NCBI RefSeq assembly: GCF_026965555.1
Contig: NZ_CP114040.1
Coordinates: 4,154,001 to 4,218,000, forward strand
Origin: Nannocystis punicea
Lineage (GTDB): Bacteria; Myxococcota_A; Polyangia; Nannocystales; Nannocystaceae
Direction: 5' to 3'
Length of the DNA: 64,000 nucleotides
In this document: one piece after another, positions 28,940-40,148 of the stretch
Layout of the letters: each line of letters opens with the position of its first letter
How positions within the stretch are numbered: position 1 is the first letter of the stretch
Program-made: the position numbers and the translations under genes
Notes under the pieces: model-generated
Database searches by the model: none
What the model was told of the DNA's origin: nothing
What the model saw: only the letters and a program-made list of their open reading frames with translations

Positions 28940-29469
28940 GGTGACTCCGTGGCGGGGAGGGCGGTCGGCAGGGCCGCGATCTCGGCCTCGAGCCAGCTGC
29001 GGAAGTTGATCTCGCGGCCGTCGGGCAGACGGACGAAGTAGGCGCGGCCGCCGAAGAAGGTGCGGCCGCCGATCTGGTCGAGCCAGCCGGGCAGCTCGTC
29101 GAGGCCGCGGCCGAGCCAGCGCGACTTCGTCTCGAGCATGGCGGCGAAGTCGATGCCGCTGTAGCGCTTGCGGGTGCCGTCGGACTTGACGGACACGAAG
29201 TCGTAGTCGCTGGCGCGGACGAGGGCGATCGCGGCGCGCACGGGCGGCGAGATCACGGCCTCCTCGGCGGCCTGGCGCTCGACGTCGCTTTCCTTCTTCT
29301 TCTCGCGCTCGACGTGGCGGTCGGAGGCGTTGCGCAGGAAGGACTGGAACTTCTCGTCGCAAGCGGGCCCGGCGGCGGCGGCGACGGCGACCGCGAGGGC
29401 CAGCGCACGCGGCGAAGCGGCCCGCAGGCGGGCGGTCGCAGGCGCGGAAGGAGCGGCGCGGCGCGTCAC
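28936..29469 (-). CDS. Exported DUF5329-like protein
   Basis: 177 residues beginning with a hydrophobic export signal (RALALAVAVAAAAGPAC) ending at a Cys that may be a weak lipobox (GPAC). The mature part has a charged helical segment (HVEREKKKESDVERQ), then IALVRASDYDFVSVKSDGTRKRYSG, FAAMLETKSRWLG and the end segment FFGGRAYFVRLPDGREINFRSWLEAEI. That end resembles DUF5329, whose members close with a YxVxxxDG...WL pattern. I am fairly, not fully, sure of the family; the function is unknown. GTG 29469 is taken as start; rarA starts divergently 22 bases away, so the promoters must overlap the coding ends. Confidence 0.6.
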   Translation of the reverse strand: MTRRAAPSAPATARLRAASPRALALAVAVAAAAGPACDEKFQSFLRNASDRHVEREKKKESDVERQAAEEAVISPPVRAAIALVRASDYDFVSVKSDGTRKRYSGIDFAAMLETKSRWLGRGLDELPGWLDQIGGRTFFGGRAYFVRLPDGREINFRSWLEAEIAALPTALPATESP

Positions 29470-29475
29470 GCCTGG

Positions 29476-29481
29476 TAGGCT
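29476..29481 (+). promoter_or_regulatory. Candidate -10 box of rarA (TAGGCT)
   Basis: TAGGCT, ten bases before GTG 29492, identical to the box before purF. No Shine-Dalgarno sequence lies between. Confidence 0.35.
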
Positions 29482-29491
29482 ACCACGCACC

Positions 29492-30859
29492 GTGCAGTCC
29501 CACGCGAGCGACGACCTCTTCGAGCGCGCCTGGCAACGCGACCCCACGCTGGTGCCGCTGGCCGAGCGCATGCGGCCGCGCCGCCTCGACGAGGTGGTGG
29601 GGCAGACGCACTTGCTCGGGCCGGGGAAGATCTTGCGGCGGATCGCCGACACCGGGCGGGTGCCGAGCCTGATCTTGTGGGGGCCCCCGGGGACGGGCAA
29701 GACGACCCTGGCGCGGCTGCTGGCCGAGCACACGCAGAGCGCGTTCTGCGTGCTGTCGGCGACCTCGGCCGGGGCCCGCGAGCTGCGCGAGGTGGTCGAG
29801 GCCGCGCGCCGGCGGCGGGCCCACGAGGGTCGCGGGACGCTGCTGTTCGTCGACGAGATCCACCGCTTCAACAAGGCGCAGCAGGACATCCTGCTGCCGC
29901 ACATCGAGTCAGGGGTGTGCTCGCTGGTCGGGGCGACCACGGAGAACCCGAGCTTCGAGGTCAACGCGGCGCTGCTGAGCCGGGTGCGGGTGCTGCAGCT
30001 GCGGCCGATCGAGGTCCGCGAGCTGGTGGCGCTGCTCCGGCGCGCGCTGTCCGACGAGGAGCGCGGGCTCGGGTCGCGCAAGCTCGAGGCGGAGGACGGG
30101 CTGCTGGCGGCGATCGCCCACACCGCCCAGGGCGACGCCCGGCGGGCGCTCGGGACGCTCGAGCTGGCGGTCGACCTGGTGCCCGAGGGCGAGACGCGGC
30201 TCAGCCGCGAGGTCGCGCAGCAGGCCGTCGGCGGCCGCGCGCTGCGCTACGACAAGGCCGGCGAGGAGCACTACAACGTGGTCTCGGCCTTCATCAAGAG
30301 CATGCGGGCCAGCGACGCCGACGCGGCGGTGTACTGGCTCGCGCGCATGCTCGAGGCCGGCGAGGACGTCGACTTCGTGGCCCGGCGGATCGTGATCTTC
30401 GCCGCCGAAGACGTCGGCAACGCCGAGCCGCAGGCGCTGCCGGTGGCCGTGGCCGCGGCCCAGGCGGCCCACCAGATCGGCATGCCCGAGGCCGTGCTGC
30501 CGCTGACGCAGGCGGCCCTGTTCCTGGCCCTGGCGCCCAAGAGCAACACCGCCCTGACGGCCTACGCCAACGCGCGCAAGGACGTGCTGCGCGCGGGCAG
30601 CCTCGAGGTGCCGCTGGCGGTCCGCAACGCAGTGACGCCGCTGATGCGCGAGGCGCAGTACGGGGTCGGCTACAAGTACCCGCACGACTTCGAGGGCGGG
30701 GTGGTCCCGGGCAACGAGAGCTACTTGCCCGAGGCGCTCCGCGGCCAGCGCTACGCCCACCCGGGCCCGCGCGGGTGGGAAGCGGCCGCGTGGGCCCGCC
30801 TGCTGCAGCTGCGCCAGGGGACAGGCGCGGGCGAGGAGCCGGAGCCGGCCGGCGAGTGA
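29492..30859 (+). CDS. rarA: Replication-associated recombination ATPase RarA (MgsA)
   Basis: A clamp-loader-like AAA+ ATPase that acts at stalled replication forks. 455 residues: RPRRLDEVVGQTHLLG, Walker A WGPPGTGKTTLAR near residue 67, Walker B LLFVDEIHRFNKAQQD, sensor ATTENPSFEVNAALLSR, then HYNVVSAFIKSMRASDADAAVYWL and the C-terminal YKYPHDFEGGVVPGNESYLPE, all conserved in the family. The short tail (QGTGAGEEPEPAGE) contains a dyad half-site (GGGACAGGCGCGGGC) that recurs downstream at 30981-30995. GTG 29492 is chosen; earlier codons in the frame lie inside the divergent gene. Confidence 0.95.
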   Translation: MQSHASDDLFERAWQRDPTLVPLAERMRPRRLDEVVGQTHLLGPGKILRRIADTGRVPSLILWGPPGTGKTTLARLLAEHTQSAFCVLSATSAGARELREVVEAARRRRAHEGRGTLLFVDEIHRFNKAQQDILLPHIESGVCSLVGATTENPSFEVNAALLSRVRVLQLRPIEVRELVALLRRALSDEERGLGSRKLEAEDGLLAAIAHTAQGDARRALGTLELAVDLVPEGETRLSREVAQQAVGGRALRYDKAGEEHYNVVSAFIKSMRASDADAAVYWLARMLEAGEDVDFVARRIVIFAAEDVGNAEPQALPVAVAAAQAAHQIGMPEAVLPLTQAALFLALAPKSNTALTAYANARKDVLRAGSLEVPLAVRNAVTPLMREAQYGVGYKYPHDFEGGVVPGNESYLPEALRGQRYAHPGPRGWEAAAWARLLQLRQGTGAGEEPEPAGE

Positions 30860-30860
30860 G

Positions 30861-31170
30861 GGATGTCCTCCGGGACAGGATGGGTGCGCAGGCGAGCTGG
30901 ACGTTGGCTGTCCTGAGGGACAGGTCCATGGAGCGCGGGGGGCCTTCTTGCCGCAGGCAGCGCGCTTGATGCTGTCCTCTGGGACAGGCGCGGGCCGGGG
31001 CTCCGGTCAGGCGAGCGGCCGAGACGGCGCGGCGAGGAAGCCGCCCGGAGAGACAGGGTCGGTGGTGTGATTTATGATGTCTCTTGGGACATGTACGGGA
31101 GGCCAGAGCGACGCTCCTGGGGGGCGAGGCTGTCCGAAGGAGGCGTATTGCCTGTCCTCTTGGACATGCT
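30861..31170. repeat. Intergenic cluster of five dispersed dyads
   Basis: The 326-base gap between rarA and the minus-strand FAD gene contains no gene but five dyads. Four are exact TGTCC-N4-GGACA copies at 30864-30877, 30909-30922, 30973-30986 and 31153-31166. The fifth is ATGTC...GACAT at 31077-31092. A half-site lies at 31131-31135. Spacers differ (tccg, tgag, tctg, tctt), while arms are the same. The sequence between dyads is not repeated. Confidence 0.75.
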
Positions 31171-31544
31171 GTCCGCACGGCCGGGTCAGCCGCTGAACCC
31201 GCCCGCTGCTCCGCCGAGGTCGCGCAGCCGCCCCGCGAGCGCCTCGCACTGGGGCGCCAGCTCGAGCACGGCGGTCGTCTCCCACAGCTGCGGCCGGCGC
31301 AGGTTCCCCACCGCGTGCAGCCAGGTCGAGGCGCGGCCGTGGGCGTCGATCAGCGCGCCGTCGTCGGTGATCGCCGCGCCGAGCGGCTCGGGCACCAGGA
31401 GCCCGCGCGCGATCAGGCCGCGCAGCAGCGGGTCGTTCGAGTCGCGCGGGTCGGGGGAGGGCCCGGTCGCGTTGAGCAGCGCCTGCACCCGCAGGTCGAT
31501 GCGCGTCGCGCTGCCGCGGGGGCGGATCTTGGCGGCGATCGCGT

Positions 31545-31560
31545 CTGTCCCGAGAGACAG
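31545..31560. repeat. Dispersed dyad copy (CTGTC/GACAG)
   Basis: Five-bp arms CTGTC and GACAG with a six-base spacer, inside the FAD gene after the frameshift; it encodes DLSLGTDA. A second, imperfect copy (CCTGTCCCGAAGACCAG) lies at 31984-32000. Confidence 0.55.
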
Positions 31561-32211
31561 GTCCTCGACCCGCCCGGCGTGGACCTGCAGGGGCCCGACG
31601 CGCGCAGCGCGGCGATCGCCGCGGCGGTCGCCGGCGCAGCGCGGTGGCGGTGGGCCTCCCAGTAGACGCGCAGGTGACGGACGAACCGCTCGCGCTCGTC
31701 GGCCGGCCAGCGGCGCCAGATCGCCTGCGTCACCGGTCGAAGGTCGGCGAGCACGTCGCGCCAGTCGCCGCCGCGGGCCGCCTCGGCGCGGGCGGCCCCT
31801 CGCAGGGCCTGCAGGGCCCCGCGCGCGGTGGCTGACCAATCGGCGAGGGCGGGCGGGTGCGGCTCGGGCGGACGGGCCGGGGCGCGGTGGGCCTGCGGCA
31901 GCAGGCCGTGGCGCGAGAGCAGGTGGATCGGGCCGCGGTGGCCGGCGCCGTCGAGCCCGAGCGCGAGGTCGAGCGCCGACAGACCTGTCCCGAAGACCAG
32001 CACACCGGCGTCCCGCGCGAACACCGGGCCGGTCGCCGTCCACGGGTCGTGGACGTAGCGCGGATCGGTGCGTACGCGCGGATCGAGGCCCGCGGGCAGG
32101 CGCGGCGGGAGGTTGCCGAGCGCGAGGACGACGTGGTCGGCGACGAGCCGGGTCGCGTCGGTCAGGACGAGGGTGGCGGGGCCGTCGGGCGTGGGCGGCA
32201 GGACCTCGACG

Positions 32212-32231
32212 ACATGTCCCGTGAGACATGT
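32212..32231. repeat. Dispersed dyad copy (ACATGTC/GACATGT)
   Basis: Perfect 7-bp arms with a six-base spacer (ccgtga), inside the FAD gene; it encodes ITCLTGHVV on the minus strand. Confidence 0.65.
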
Positions 32232-32687
32232 GATTGCCGGACCGGCGGCGGCGACCAGCTCGCGCAGGTAGTCGCCGTAGACCCCGCGGGGCAGGAAGCT
32301 GCCGCCGCCGACCTCGCGGCCGCGCCCGCGAGCCCAGCGGACGAAGTGCTCGGGGTCGTCGGCGAGCGCGCTCATCCGCCCGGCCGGGGTGTTGAGGAGG
32401 TGGCGCGGGTCGGCTGTCCGATAGGCCAGGCCGGGGCCGAACCGCCCCCGCCCGTCGATCAGTGTCACGCGCGGGCCGCCGGCGCGCGCGAGGTGCCAGG
32501 CGACGGCCGCGCCGCAGAAACCCGCGCCGACGACGGCGACTGCGGGCGCGGACGTGGACGACACGCCCCGAGCCTAGTGCCGGGGCCGCTCGGCTTCAAT
32601 GGGGGGACGCGCAGGCCGCCCTCGGGGTCCGCGGGCGCCGGCGACAAGGGAGGTGACAAGCGCGCGCGCCGGTGCTATCCGCGCGGC

Positions 32688-33422
<735 letters not shown>

Positions 33423-33430
33423 ACATGGCG

Positions 33431-33448
33431 CCAGGGACATGTCCCTGG
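33431..33448. repeat. Perfect 18-base palindrome of the dyad family
   Basis: CCAGGGACATGTCCCTGG, fully self-complementary, nine bases after the pdxJ stop. It is a dyad copy without a spacer. A further GAGACAG half-site follows at 33449-33455. Confidence 0.7.
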
Positions 33449-33544
33449 AGACAGATCGCTCGGCGCGGGGGTGCGCGCGTGCGCCCGCGCTCGCGGCGGG
33501 GCGTCGACGGCCGGCGGCGGCTGCGGTATCCCAGAGGGGTGCGG

Positions 33545-33784
33545 GTGCTGCTGTGCCAGTGCAACACGGTCTTCGAGCACGAGGTGATCGCCTGCGTGCG
33601 CCGGGGGGCCCGGTCCGTCGAGGAGGTCGGCGACGACTGCGAGGCCGGCACCGGCTGCGGCAGCTGTCGCGGGGCGATCAAGACCATCCTCGAGGAGGAG
33701 GCGGAGCGGCGGCGCGGTGGTCGCGACGGCGGGGCGCCCGAGGCGCTGTTTCAGTTGCCGCTGTTCAAGACGCGAAAAGATTAG
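33545..33784 (+). CDS. Bfd-like [2Fe-2S] ferredoxin
   Basis: 79 residues with the BFD-type [2Fe-2S] arrangement: CQCNTV at the N-terminus and GTGCGSC about 33 residues later, separated by a helical part (EHEVIACVRRGARSVEEVGDDC). Such proteins release iron from bacterioferritin or serve as small electron carriers. The C-terminal 25 residues (EEEAERRRGGRDGGAPE, then ALFQLPLFKTRKD) are an extra tail. GTG 33545 is preferred because GAGGGG lies six bases upstream; GTG 33539 is possible. No bacterioferritin gene is in the window. Confidence 0.8.
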   Translation: MLLCQCNTVFEHEVIACVRRGARSVEEVGDDCEAGTGCGSCRGAIKTILEEEAERRRGGRDGGAPEALFQLPLFKTRKD

Positions 33785-33848
33785 TGCCCGGGCACCGCAA
33801 TTGCGGTACAGCAACGGCGCACGGGACTGCGCGTCCCGATCGAAAGCC

Positions 33849-35150
33849 ATGCTCATCGTGCAGAAATTCGGCGGCTCTTCGGTCGCCACTCTCGAGCGGA
33901 TCCGCAACGTCGCGGAGCGGGTGCTCGCCACGCAGCGCACGGGTCAGGACGTGGTCGTCGTCGTCTCGGCGATGGCGGGCGAGACCAACCGGCTGATCGG
34001 CCTCGCCAACCAGCTCGCGAGCGAGGGCGACGCGCAGACCGGGCGCGCCAACAAGGGGCCGTACGTCGCCAGCGAGCGGGCCGGCGATCGGGCCCACGAG
34101 CGCGAGCTCGATCAGCTGGTGAGCACCGGCGAGAACGTCAGCGCGGCGCTGCTGGCCATGGCGATCCAGAACGCGGGCGGGCGGGCCATCTCGCTGGTCG
34201 GGCCCCAGATCGGCCTGCAGACGGACGCGACCTACACCAACGCGCGGATCCTCGGGTTCTCCCACGGGCGCATCCGCCAGGAGCTCACCGCCGGCAACGT
34301 GGTGGTGTGCGCCGGCTTTCAGGGGCTGAACGCCGCCGGCAACATCACCACGCTCGGCCGCGGCGGCTCCGACACCTCGGCGGTCGCGCTGGCCGCGGCG
34401 CTGAAGGCCGACGCTTGCGAGATCTTGACCGACGTCGACGGGGTCTACACCACCGACCCGCGGATCGAGCCGCGCGCGCGCAAGATCCACCGCATCACGT
34501 ACGAAGAGATGCTCGAGCTGGCGAGCCTCGGCGCCAAGGTGCTGCAGATCCGCAGCGTCGAGTTCGCCATGAAGTTCGGCGTGCCGGTGCACGTGCGATC
34601 GAGCCTGAACGAGAGCGAAGGGACGTGGATCGTGTCTGAGCAGAAGAGTCTGGAGTCCGCGGTCGTGACCGGCGTCGCCCTCGACCGCAACGAGGCCAAG
34701 GTCACCCTCACCAACGTGCCCGACGTCCCGGGCACCATCGCGTCGATCTTCGGCGTGCTCGCCGGCGCCGACATCGTCGTCGACATGATCATCCAGAACG
34801 CGAGCCGCGGCGGGTCGACCGACGTCACCTTCACGGTGCCGGAGAACGACCTCAAGAAGGCGGTCGCCGGTCTGCGCAGCCTCGACCTCCCCGGCGCCGG
34901 GCCGATGGACATCCTCAGCGATCCCGACATCTGCAAGATCTCGATCGTCGGCGTCGGCATGCGGACCCACGCGGGCGTGGCGGCCACGGCGTTCGAGATC
35001 CTCGGCCGCGAGAACATCAACATCCAGATGGTCTCGACCTCCGAGATCAAGGTGTCGGTGATCGTCCACGAGCGCTACGGCGAGCTGGCCCTGCGGGCGC
35101 TCCACGACGGGTTCGGTCTCCACGAGGGGCCGACGAGCAGCGCCGCCTGA
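33849..35150 (+). CDS. lysC: Aspartate kinase
   Basis: Phosphorylates aspartate, the first step to lysine, threonine, methionine and diaminopimelate. 433 residues: VQKFGGSSVATLERI at the N-terminus, VVVVSAMAGETN, STGENVSAALLA, LTAGNVVVCAGFQG, TLGRGGSDTSAVALAAAL and CEILTDVDGVYTTDPR. Two ACT domains follow (KVTLTNVPDVPGTIASIFG and KISIVGVGMRTHAGVAATAF). The segment EGDAQTGRANKGPYVASERA near residue 55 is an insertion of about 20 residues relative to many homologues. ATG 33849 is the natural start. The ACT tandem implies feedback control by lysine or threonine. Confidence 0.96.
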   Translation: MLIVQKFGGSSVATLERIRNVAERVLATQRTGQDVVVVVSAMAGETNRLIGLANQLASEGDAQTGRANKGPYVASERAGDRAHERELDQLVSTGENVSAALLAMAIQNAGGRAISLVGPQIGLQTDATYTNARILGFSHGRIRQELTAGNVVVCAGFQGLNAAGNITTLGRGGSDTSAVALAAALKADACEILTDVDGVYTTDPRIEPRARKIHRITYEEMLELASLGAKVLQIRSVEFAMKFGVPVHVRSSLNESEGTWIVSEQKSLESAVVTGVALDRNEAKVTLTNVPDVPGTIASIFGVLAGADIVVDMIIQNASRGGSTDVTFTVPENDLKKAVAGLRSLDLPGAGPMDILSDPDICKISIVGVGMRTHAGVAATAFEILGRENINIQMVSTSEIKVSVIVHERYGELALRALHDGFGLHEGPTSSAA

Positions 35151-35160
35151 GGTCGTCGAG

Positions 35161-35673
35161 TTGGTCCGCGTCGGGGCGATCGTCGCGCTGGTCGCCGCGC
35201 TCGTCGTGGCGCTGGCGGCGTGGCTGCGGCCGGGCGCGCCGGAGCTGCTGGTGCGCTCGGCGTGCGCCTTCGCGGTCGAGGTCGACGGCGTGCTGCGCTG
35301 CGACGACGAGGCGCCGCGCGACGTCGCGGCGCTGTGCGGCGCCGGTCCGTCGAGCGTCGCGCTGTCTCATGGCGACTCCGTCACGCGCGAGTCGCTGTGC
35401 GCCGCTGCGTCGCCGCGACCGGGCGTCGACGGCTGGGGCCGGATGCGCGGCGAGGATCTCGAGGCGCTGGCGATCCCCGTAGATCTCAATCGAGCGTCGG
35501 CCAGCGAGCTCGAGAGCTTGCCGGGGATCGGTCCGGAGCTGGCGCGGCGGATCATCGAAGGAAGACCTTACGCGTCCGTCGACGAGCTCGACCGCGTGCG
35601 CGGGATCGGGCCCGCGCGCTTGACCGCCGTTCGCCCGCGGGCTCGCGTGGAAACAAGCGGACAGGCTCCTTAG
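35161..35673 (+). CDS. ComEA-like membrane-anchored helix-hairpin-helix protein
   Basis: 170 residues: one N-terminal membrane helix (IVALVAALVVALAAWL), a linker with three Cys, and two helix-hairpin-helix motifs at the end (DLNRASASELESLPGIGPEL and RVRGIGPARLTAV). This is the layout of ComEA, the DNA receptor of transformation, though many ComEA-like proteins have no proven role. The start is TTG 35161; no ATG or GTG fits. The C-terminus (ETSGQAP) is encoded by a dyad half-site pair (CGGACAGGCTCCTTAGGACAGGT with the stop inside). Located 10 bases after lysC, with which it may be co-transcribed. Confidence 0.75.
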   Translation: MVRVGAIVALVAALVVALAAWLRPGAPELLVRSACAFAVEVDGVLRCDDEAPRDVAALCGAGPSSVALSHGDSVTRESLCAAASPRPGVDGWGRMRGEDLEALAIPVDLNRASASELESLPGIGPELARRIIEGRPYASVDELDRVRGIGPARLTAVRPRARVETSGQAP

Positions 35674-36003
35674 GACAGGTACGAAAGTACAGGGCGGAAA
35701 GGTCCTATGGTGAGCCTGCGCGCGTACGCGGCGGCGTCCGCGCGTGAGGATGCGACGATACGAAAATCACAGGAGTGGAGCGGGCGAGCGAGCGTCCTCG
35801 CGCCGGAGGCGCCCCTGCGCGTCCGAATTGGCTGGAGGTGCTCTACGGCTCAGCCTGCGAGTACCACGTCGGCCGAGGCTTGATCGAATCGACGAAGTCC
35901 GAAATCGTGGCGCGGTTGTTTCAGGTCGTGCCGCGCGGACGCCGCTGCGACACGAATGTCCGCGCTCGGTAACGGGCGCACCACGTTCAGGATTTTACTG
36001 ACC
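35674..36003 (+). other. Gap before the lipoprotein triplet; shared upstream element
   Basis: 330 bases without a convincing gene; a 65-codon frame at 35775-35972 has atypical codon use and I reject it. At 35879-35912 lies CTTGATC, 15 bases, GAAATCGTGGCG. The same two blocks with the same spacing recur before the second lipoprotein (38091-38124). TTGATC with AATCGT 17 bases later may be an alternative-sigma promoter. Confidence 0.45.
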
Positions 36004-37785
36004 ATGAAGACTCGACCGATCATTCGCCTTCTCACTGCAGGATTCTGCGCTGCCACGCTGGCCGCTTGCGGCGACGACGGCGGCGAGCTCACGGGAGCCA
36101 CCGCCAACAACACCGAGGGTGCCACCACCGACGACGGGGAGACCACCGCGGGTCCGGGCGGGCAGTCGGAATCGCAGACCGGGCCGACCACGACCGCGCC
36201 GACCACCGGTATGGGCATGAGCGACACTCAGGCCACGACCGAGCCGGCGACGACGACGGAGGGGGAGACGGGGACCTCGACGACCGCCGAGACCTCGACC
36301 ACCGAGGGCGTGACCGAGGGTTCACCGGTCTGCGGCGACGGCGTGCAGGAGGGCACGGAGGAGTGCGACGACGGCAACCAGGACCCCGGCGACGGCTGCG
36401 AGCCGGGTTGCGTGGTGTCGGCGGTGTGCGGCAACGGCAACGTCGAGGCCGGCGAGGCTTGTGACGACGGCAACACCGAGGACGGCGACGAGTGCAGCGC
36501 CGACTGCCAGACCGCCTCGATGCCGCAGGTGTGCGGCAACGGGGCCGTCGAGGACCCGGAGCAGTGCGACGACGGCAACCAGGACGCGGGCGACGGTTGC
36601 GAGCCCGACTGCACGTTCACGCCGGCGGAGTGCGGCAACGGCATCAAGGAGATGGGCGAGCAGTGTGACGACGGCAACATGGTCAACGGCGGGCCCAACG
36701 ACTTCTGCAAGAACGACTGCACGCCGTACGCCCCGCCGCAGTGCCAGGCGCCGGCCGACTACGTCAACTGCGACGACGCGGTCAACCTGACCGACAAGGC
36801 CGACAAGACCAACGCCCTCAAGGCGATCGGCATCTGCAACGATCAGCCGAACAACTCGATCCAGGTGTCGGACTTCGTGTTCGACCCCGCGGCGCAGAAC
36901 AACACCTGGCAGGTGGCCAAGGGCTTCGGCAGCTACACCTACGATCACGACAACGACCCGAACACGCCGAACCAGCTGCTCTACAGCCCGCGCGAGGGCA
37001 GCACCTTCCTCATGCTGTCGAGCGGCACGATCAACGCGCCGAACGGCCAGGGCGTCGTCACCCACGCCGTCAACTCGCAGGTCGGCAACGGCGACAACTT
37101 CAACTCCGACGACAACGCCCTGCCCGCGCCCTTCAAGGTCGGCATGGGCAGCAACAACGGCGCCGGCGGCACTCCGTTCAAGAGCTGCGACAACGGCGTG
37201 CCGAACGGCGACAAGGACTGCTCGGACACGCTGCAGGCGCAGTGGTCGCTCGGCGCGAGCAACCCGAACGACCGCATCTACTTCACGTTCAAGACCACGG
37301 TGCCGCAGGGGACCTTCGGGTACTCCTTCGACTTCGTGTTCTGCTCGGCCGAGTGGCCGACCTACGTGAACACCTCGTTCAACGACATGCTGATCGCGTA
37401 CCAGGTCGACCCGACGCCGGACGACCCGCTCGCCGACCCGCCGGTCGATCCGTACAGCGGCAACGTCACCTTCATCCCCAACCCGAACGACATGACGAAG
37501 GGCCTGCCGCTGACGATCACGGCGCTCGACCCGTACTACGACGGCCCGGGTTACACCTTCAACGAGCCGCAGCTGGCGGGCACGGGCTTCGAGCAGCACG
37601 CGTGCTCCGACTGGTTCACGGCCAAGGGCGGCGTGCAGCCGGGGGCGCAGGTCACGATCGGCTTCTACCTCGCCGACATGCAGGACAACATCCTGGCGAC
37701 GCTGGCCCTGATCGACAATTTCCGCTGGGACTGCGAGGGGTGCGTCCCGAGCGAGGTCGACGACTGCGGCGTCCAGCCGATGTGA
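36004..37785 (+). CDS. Secreted lipoprotein, DUF4215 repeats plus choice-of-anchor L domain (copy 1)
   Basis: 593 residues. Lipoprotein signal IIRLLTAGFCAATLAAC (lipobox LAAC), then a Thr/Glu/Gly-rich spacer of about 75 residues. Four Myxococcus Cys repeats of the CGNG...CDDGN type follow (about 105-250). A large domain with LLYSPREGSTFLMLSSG, GSNNGAGGTPF, FDFVFCSAEWPTYVNTSFND and LADMQDNILATLALIDNFRWD, matching the choice-of-anchor L family, forms the rest. The end is DDCGVQPM in all three copies. No catalytic site is visible; a surface or extracellular adhesive role is inference. A perfect hairpin (37811-37838) follows the stop. Confidence 0.88.
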   Translation: MKTRPIIRLLTAGFCAATLAACGDDGGELTGATANNTEGATTDDGETTAGPGGQSESQTGPTTTAPTTGMGMSDTQATTEPATTTEGETGTSTTAETSTTEGVTEGSPVCGDGVQEGTEECDDGNQDPGDGCEPGCVVSAVCGNGNVEAGEACDDGNTEDGDECSADCQTASMPQVCGNGAVEDPEQCDDGNQDAGDGCEPDCTFTPAECGNGIKEMGEQCDDGNMVNGGPNDFCKNDCTPYAPPQCQAPADYVNCDDAVNLTDKADKTNALKAIGICNDQPNNSIQVSDFVFDPAAQNNTWQVAKGFGSYTYDHDNDPNTPNQLLYSPREGSTFLMLSSGTINAPNGQGVVTHAVNSQVGNGDNFNSDDNALPAPFKVGMGSNNGAGGTPFKSCDNGVPNGDKDCSDTLQAQWSLGASNPNDRIYFTFKTTVPQGTFGYSFDFVFCSAEWPTYVNTSFNDMLIAYQVDPTPDDPLADPPVDPYSGNVTFIPNPNDMTKGLPLTITALDPYYDGPGYTFNEPQLAGTGFEQHACSDWFTAKGGVQPGAQVTIGFYLADMQDNILATLALIDNFRWDCEGCVPSEVDDCGVQPM

Positions 37786-38177
37786 TCGTCGCACGAGTGT
37801 GACGAGAGGCGAGGCGCGCACGGCGACGTGCGCGCCTCGTCGCGTCTCGAGACTGTGACATTCGTGAATGTGATGTTGCGTCGAGTCGAGCGACTCGAAC
37901 AATCGCGACGTCGAATCGACGCCGCGACGGTCGAGTTGCGGAGCGGCCGCCGAGCCTGTCGCGGCCTTCCCGGGCGGGATCGGACGGCGCGCGCAAATAC
38001 GGGCATCTTGCGCCGGAACGGCGGTCCAGTGACGAAGGTCGGGGTTGAGATCGATCTGTTGCGCCGCGGACGGAGTCGCGGGTGTCTTGGCTTGATCAAC
38101 CGCGAAAGATGAGAAATCGTGGCGAGGCCGTCACGCATTCGCGGACGGCCGCACTTTTCTGCGAGCAGGACACCACC
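37786..38177 (+). other. Gap between lipoprotein copies 1 and 2
   Basis: 392 bases, no gene. It contains an 11-bp perfect hairpin (37811-37821 with 37828-37838, no T-tract), a second dyad TCGAGTCG-ag-CGACTCGA (37881-37898), and the shared element 38091-38124 described for the first copy. Confidence 0.5.
37811..37838 (+). terminator. Hairpin after copy 1
   Basis: GAGGCGCGCAC/GTGCGCGCCTC, six-base loop, 25 bases after the stop. No U-run, so termination by this stem alone is uncertain. Confidence 0.5.
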
Positions 38178-39956
<1,779 letters not shown>

Positions 39957-39968
39957 GAGATGTAGCGT

Positions 39969-40006
39969 GCGACGCGGGCCGCACCTCCGGGTGCGGCCCG
40001 CGTCGC
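39969..40006 (+). terminator. Terminator after copy 2
   Basis: Perfect 17-bp stem (39969-39985 with 39990-40006), TCCG loop, followed by CGTTTAATT. It is 12 bases after the stop codon. Confidence 0.8.
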
Positions 40007-40148
40007 CGTTTAATTGCGTGATGTGTCGCGAGCACGACGTCGCGCGTCACGCACTTACGCTCTTGAAAGGGGGTGGCGAATGGGAAACGCTGGCTTGCGA
40101 TCGCCCCCGCGCGTGCGGTGGGCCACGAAACTTAGCGACCCCAGGACC

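Larger units (their letters stand above)
31186..32564 (-). pseudogene. FAD/NAD(P)-binding protein, frameshifted
   Basis: The first 325 or so residues form a Rossmann protein of the NAD_binding_9 type: VAVVGAGFCGAAVAWHLARAG, then GRFGPGLAYRTADPRHLLNTPAGRMSAL (split here for length) and VLVFGTGLSALDLALGL. Near 31591-31600 the frame is lost and the remaining 135 residues (GPLQVHAGRVEDLSLGTD, LLNATGPSPDPRDSNDPLLRG, WLHAVGNLRRPQLWETTAV) continue in another frame. Inserting one base in the run of G and C there restores a 459-residue protein of normal length. This is either a real mutation or a read error at a GC run. Three dyad copies lie within it. A flavin-dependent oxidoreductase role is likely; the substrate is unknown. 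Confidence 0.75.

Noticed and set aside
35775..35972. 65-codon frame before the lipoprotein triplet
   Set aside because: Atypical codon use, no ribosome-binding sequence, and it overlaps the shared upstream element.
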